Shown here: positions 34,292 to 37,700 of the stretch, piece by piece
Layout: every line of letters starts with the position of its first letter
Numbering within the stretch: the stretch's first letter is position 1
Source of the DNA: Planctomycetia bacterium
GTDB lineage: Bacteria; Planctomycetota; Planctomycetia; Pirellulales; Thermoguttaceae
Assembly: GCA_030527205.1 (NCBI GenBank)
Contig: JAUNBG010000031.1
Location: forward strand, 1-37,700
DNA length: 37,700 bases
Direction of reading: 5' to 3'
Notes under the pieces: generated by a model
Databases searched by the model: none
What the model saw: only the letters and a program-made list of their open reading frames with translations
What the model was told of the DNA's origin: nothing
Made by a program: the position numbers and the translations under genes

Positions 34292-35029
34292 TTGAACTCA
34301 TTACAAAATGAATCAAGTGATACAAGTGAATTTACAAACTCTATAACGATAAGAAAATACAATGTATCTGGTAAAACGACTTTTGCAAATGGTACTAACT
34401 CGCTTTGCTGGCATAACACTTTTCCTGGAAAACAGGCTCTTTGGCAACTGATGACACCATTTGAGTTTCGTTCGTCTATCGTGAATTCATCGACAGTATA
34501 CGAGAACACTCCAAGTGCCATGGCGACGCTGATTTATCTTCAAACAGCAACAGGTGCGAATAATGTTCAATTCCTTTCTTCAGATGAAAGAAATTATAAA
34601 ATTAATGGAATAGATAATCGCTTAACGAAAATATATGCTCCAAGTATATTTGACGCATCTTTAAGAATGAAGCGAGTTAATCAAAGTATTTCCAGACTTG
34701 CGAAAATTATTCCATTTCGTACTGGTGATCGTGTTTATGCGATCTGGAATCAACAAAGCGGCAATTGGGAATTGATTTCAAATCCGATTGATTTTGTACG
34801 CTTTCAACTAACAGAGAGTCTTACACACAATCATTTACAAAATTGGCAGTCAGCTCCTGCAAATATCGTCTATTACGATACATCGGTAAACAACTTTGTT
34901 GTAAGCGATTTTGAAATTATTGTCGTCGATTATTTAAATCGAACAGGAAGCCATGCTGGCGACAGAGGATATGCAAAACGTTTAGCTGATTTAACAATAA
35001 CGGGCTACTGGGAGATTGTTGAAATATAA
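34292..35029 (+). CDS. last phage-cassette protein, unknown structural role
   Basis: The 245-residue protein starts at TTG 34292, five bases after AAGAGG; the nearby ATG at 34308 is out of frame, so TTG is the real start if the gene is expressed. The second half contains RLAKIIPFRTGDRVYAIWNQ followed by QSGNWELIS and LTESLTHNHLQN. No enzyme motif is visible. It may be a virion component or adaptor. It is the last plus-strand gene of the cassette and ends before the long inverted repeat at 35108-35171. Confidence 0.5.
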   Translation: MNSLQNESSDTSEFTNSITIRKYNVSGKTTFANGTNSLCWHNTFPGKQALWQLMTPFEFRSSIVNSSTVYENTPSAMATLIYLQTATGANNVQFLSSDERNYKINGIDNRLTKIYAPSIFDASLRMKRVNQSISRLAKIIPFRTGDRVYAIWNQQSGNWELISNPIDFVRFQLTESLTHNHLQNWQSAPANIVYYDTSVNNFVVSDFEIIVVDYLNRTGSHAGDRGYAKRLADLTITGYWEIVEI

Positions 35030-35107
35030 CACTTGTATTGTGTATCAGAACGTTTGTTAATTTCAATTATACAACAAACACATTTTTTGTCGTAAGAATA
35101 AAAATCT

Positions 35108-35171
35108 GAGAACTTCGATATAATAAACATATTTATCATTTGTTCAATTATAATCAATGATCGAAGTTCTC
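35108..35171. terminator. 12-bp inverted repeat between convergent genes
   Basis: GAGAACTTCGAT (35108-35119) and ATCGAAGTTCTC (35160-35171) are perfectly complementary over 12 bases with a 40-base AT-rich loop. On the plus strand it is followed by GTTCTGTTTTTA and on the minus strand by a stretch of Ts, so it may end transcription from both sides, between the cassette and the surface-protein gene. Confidence 0.6.
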
Positions 35172-35232
35172 GTTCTGTTTTTATATCAGCCTTATTACGT
35201 AAACTTATGAACGGTTCATGTTGTAAATAAGT

Positions 35233-37700
35233 TTATATCCAGTTTTCTTCCTCTTCAAAAATCGAATCGAAAAGACGCATAGGTTGAATTGCGGAAGTCA
35301 CCTCAGGGACAAATGTTGCGACTACCCAATCGGACGATCCGGCGTCGTTGTAGGCTCGAACACGAAACATATAGGTTGTGTTCGTTTTGATACCGGTACA
35401 GGTTCGACTTGTTTCGTCTGCTTTCATAAACTGCGATACTCTCCAGGTTGTGCCGTTGTCCATTGAATATTCAATGCGGAACCCATTTTCATTATTCGAG
35501 TTATCTGTCCAGGACATCACAACTGTTTGTGTCACTGCGTCATAATTGCTGAATATAAGGTCTGTTGGAGCAACAGGAGTGAATTTGGTCGAAAATGAAC
35601 CAACTGCCCAATCGGAGGAACCGTAGTCATTATAAGCTCTTACACGGAACATATAATCTTTATTGACAGTAAGTCCGGTACAGGTTCGACTTGTTTGGTT
35701 TGCCGTCTTAAATTGTGAAAATTTCCAGGTTATTCCATTGTCCATTGAATACTCAATGCGGAACCCTTTCTCATTATAGGAATTATCGTTCCATGACATT
35801 TCAAGCGTCCTGGCCGACGGATTATACGTATCAAAAGAAACGTTGCTTGGAGCATTTGGGGCAATTTTGGTTGAAAACGAACCAAGAACCCAATCGGAGT
35901 AACCGCTGTCATTATAAGCTCTTACGCGGAACATATAGTCCTGGTTCGCCATAAGACCCGTACAGGTTCGACTCGTTTCATTCGCATTTTTGAGTTGTGA
36001 AAATCTCCAGGTAGCACCGTTGTCTGTCGAATATTCAATACGGAACCCTTTCTCATTATTGGAGTTATCGTCCCAGAACATTTCAACCGTTTTAGCTGTC
36101 GGGTTGTAATTATCAAAACGAACATTGTCCGGAGCATTGGGTAAAGTTTGCGTTGAAACGGAACCGTAAGCCCAATCGGAACTTCCATAAACATTATAGG
36201 TTCGTATGCGATATTGATAAATTTTGTCGGTTCGCATATTTGAACAAAGTCGATATTTTGTGTTTTCCGGCATAAACTGTGAAAGCACCCAGGTTGTACC
36301 GTTTATCGTATATTCAATCCGGAAACCGTCTTCGTTGTCCGCATTGTCCGTCCAATACATTTCAACTGAACGGGAATCAGGATCATAAATGCCGAAATGA
36401 ACATCTGTTGGTGCATTCGGTAATTGATATTCATACGCGCCCAAATCGACAATTTCATAATAGATTCGCGGCATATTCAACAAATCATATTGAAGCGGAT
36501 TTCCTTCTGTGTCAACGGCATAGGTGTTATTCCCCTTGTCAATCGCCTGGGAATTCGCCGCAAGTTTGTAATCGCCGTTTTCGGCGTTCATAAATAAAGG
36601 GAGGCATGAGTCATAGACAAGATTATGCGAACCGGCATCCCAACTGGAATAACTCGAAAGGGAGTTGTACGCAGAAAGGGTATTATCGTTTATTCGATAA
36701 ATATCATTATCGGAACCATTTGACGTATTGAATATAACGATAGAATTGTAAAGGATGAATGATCCAGAGGACGAATTGATCATGCCTCCGCCAGCGGAAG
36801 AGATTCCCGTTGCAGAGTTTCCGACAACAGTACAGTTGGTCATTATTGTCGAGCCGTTATTTACAACTCCGCCGCCTTCTTCAGCAATATTTCCGTAAAG
36901 GAAGCAGTTTGTTAATGTTAATGATCCCGAAGAAGAATTGAAGATTCCAGCGCCCGAGGAAGCCGTATTCCCACAAATATTTGAAACAGCTAACGTTATC
37001 GTTCCAGAATTATAAACCCCGCTGCCTTGTGTTGCGGAATTATCGGCAACCGAACAGTTGTTCAGAGTAACCGTTCCGTAAGAATAATTATAAATTCCGC
37101 CCCCAAAGGAATCTGCGTCATTATTGGAAACAGTGCAGCCTTCCATCGTCAATATCCCGGTAAGATTATTATAAATTCCGGCACCAGATGTTGTTACATT
37201 TCCAGAAATGATGCAGTTTGTCATCGATAAATTGTTGTTATTATAAATTCCGCCGCCATATATAGCAGAATTTCCTGAGACGGTACAATTGGTCATCAAC
37301 AAAGCGCCGTTTTCAAGATAAACTCCGGCTCCATAGTCACTTTTGCCGCCGGTAATGGTCAGGCCAACGAGTTTAACGGGGGAAGATTCTGAACCGCCGG
37401 AAATATAGAAAATGCGGGACTTATCATCGGCGTCGATTGTGATTCCGCTGGAGAGAGCGGAGGCGTTGATTGTAATATTTTTTGTGATTTCAAGTTCCGT
37501 TCCGGAAAGCGTGATCGTTCCGCCATTCAGGTTCTTTGAGAACGAAATGGAATCGCCATCCTGGACGTTTGTGATCGCTTCCCGAAGTGTCGTTTTGGCG
37601 TCAGATGCGTCGACAGTATCTTCGAGCGAATCGACGACAATCCACTTCATATCATAAATGGCTTCCGCCAGAGCGAAAACATTAATTCGTTTATACCATT
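35233..37700 (-). CDS. beta-helix and fibronectin-III surface protein, 5' end beyond window
   Basis: The open frame continues through the window edge (codons reading VFALAEAIYD precede the first internal ATG at 37650), so the true start and signal peptide lie outside. From ATG 37650 the 805 residues comprise: a CSLREA-like strand with TTLREAITN; a right-handed parallel beta-helix (about 80-300) with repeated GGGIYN/TNCTVSGN turns; a choice-of-anchor-Q-like closing region ending VDLGAYEY (about 305-408); and four fibronectin type III repeats of about 95 residues (411-783; DNA 35302-36420). The tail RLFDSIFEEEENWI has a charged, aromatic end that may be a sorting or anchoring signal. It is likely exported and displayed on the surface for polysaccharide or matrix binding. 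No catalytic site is seen. Confidence 0.85.
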   Translation of the reverse strand, partial: WYKRINVFALAEAIYDMKWIVVDSLEDTVDASDAKTTLREAITNVQDGDSISFSKNLNGGTITLSGTELEITKNITINASALSSGITIDADDKSRIFYISGGSESSPVKLVGLTITGGKSDYGAGVYLENGALLMTNCTVSGNSAIYGGGIYNNNNLSMTNCIISGNVTTSGAGIYNNLTGILTMEGCTVSNNDADSFGGGIYNYSYGTVTLNNCSVADNSATQGSGVYNSGTITLAVSNICGNTASSGAGIFNSSSGSLTLTNCFLYGNIAEEGGGVVNNGSTIMTNCTVVGNSATGISSAGGGMINSSSGSFILYNSIVIFNTSNGSDNDIYRINDNTLSAYNSLSSYSSWDAGSHNLVYDSCLPLFMNAENGDYKLAANSQAIDKGNNTYAVDTEGNPLQYDLLNMPRIYYEIVDLGAYEYQLPNAPTDVHFGIYDPDSRSVEMYWTDNADNEDGFRIEYTINGTTWVLSQFMPENTKYRLCSNMRTDKIYQYRIRTYNVYGSSDWAYGSVSTQTLPNAPDNVRFDNYNPTAKTVEMFWDDNSNNEKGFRIEYSTDNGATWRFSQLKNANETSRTCTGLMANQDYMFRVRAYNDSGYSDWVLGSFSTKIAPNAPSNVSFDTYNPSARTLEMSWNDNSYNEKGFRIEYSMDNGITWKFSQFKTANQTSRTCTGLTVNKDYMFRVRAYNDYGSSDWAVGSFSTKFTPVAPTDLIFSNYDAVTQTVVMSWTDNSNNENGFRIEYSMDNGTTWRVSQFMKADETSRTCTGIKTNTTYMFRVRAYNDAGSSDWVVATFVPEVTSAIQPMRLFDSIFEEEENWI
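35302..36420 (-). repeat. four tandem fibronectin-III-coding repeats
   Basis: Four copies of about 285 bases encode P-x-AP-x-(D/N)-V/L...WTDN...GFRIEY...SRTCTG...YMFRVRAYND-x-G-x-SDW. The second, third and fourth copies are most alike in DNA, indicating recent duplication or conversion; the first (nearest the beta-helix) is the most diverged. Confidence 0.8.

Noticed and set aside
20431..35232. Attachment-site direct repeats flanking the phage cassette
   Set aside because: Looked for matching repeats at both edges by eye and found none that were convincing; no tRNA gene is adjacent.
1..37700. CRISPR array
   Set aside because: No series of regularly spaced direct repeats was seen; the only tandem repeats are the FN3-coding units and two decamers.

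Overview
The window looks like chromosomal DNA of a Planctomycetota bacterium of moderate to low GC. The main evidence is a pair of prepilin-like DUF1559 proteins with the H-X9-DG motif beside a small lipoprotein, several Gfo/Idh/MocA oxidoreductases and ThuA/sugar-isomerase genes in one catabolic cluster, and a large beta-helix plus fibronectin-III surface protein. These combinations are typical of Pirellulales-like planctomycetes, and the AT-rich composition suggests a host-associated lineage. That placement is inference. No rRNA, tRNA or CRISPR array was seen.

Layout: (1) 1-3705, a DUF1559 - lipoprotein - DUF1559 surface/pseudopilin cassette behind a strong sigma70-type promoter. (2) 3758-16457, a twelve-gene plus-strand sugar or cyclitol catabolic cluster: FGGY kinase, DeoR regulator, two Gfo/Idh/MocA dehydrogenases, a zinc MDR dehydrogenase, a secreted ThuA protein, a fucose-isomerase-like protein, a TIM-barrel epimerase, a phosphotriesterase-like protein, a shikimate-dehydrogenase-like protein, a cupin phosphoglucose isomerase and a 2-hydroxyacid dehydrogenase. 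A minus-strand KDPG aldolase-VOC fusion (18189-19151) probably serves the same metabolism. No transporter lies in the cluster and the substrate cannot be read from the sequence. (3) 16616-18198, a decayed secreted glycosidase (LamG-like plus GH5-like) with several stops and frameshifts. (4) 19632-20430, decayed insertion-sequence remnants (IS3 OrfA-type joined to IS4-type).

(5) 21103-35029, a visibly more AT-rich, all plus-strand phage-derived cassette. It encodes an HTH/zinc-ribbon protein, a two-TM trypsin-like protease, a ParB-like protein, an ABC ATPase-GNAT fusion, small and large terminase, portal, prohead protease, decoration-like protein, major capsid protein and four unrecognised proteins. 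It has no recognisable integrase, tail, tape measure, lysis or replication gene. The reading frames are intact, yet most genes are separated by 100-350 bp, which is unlike a normal tightly packed phage. This head-and-packaging island is the most interesting part of the window; it may be a domesticated capsid system, a gene-transfer-agent-like element, a satellite or a reduced prophage.

(6) 35233-37700, minus strand, a partial gene for a large right-handed beta-helix protein with four fibronectin-III repeats; its 5' end lies beyond the window. A long inverted repeat at 35108-35171 separates it from the convergent phage cassette.
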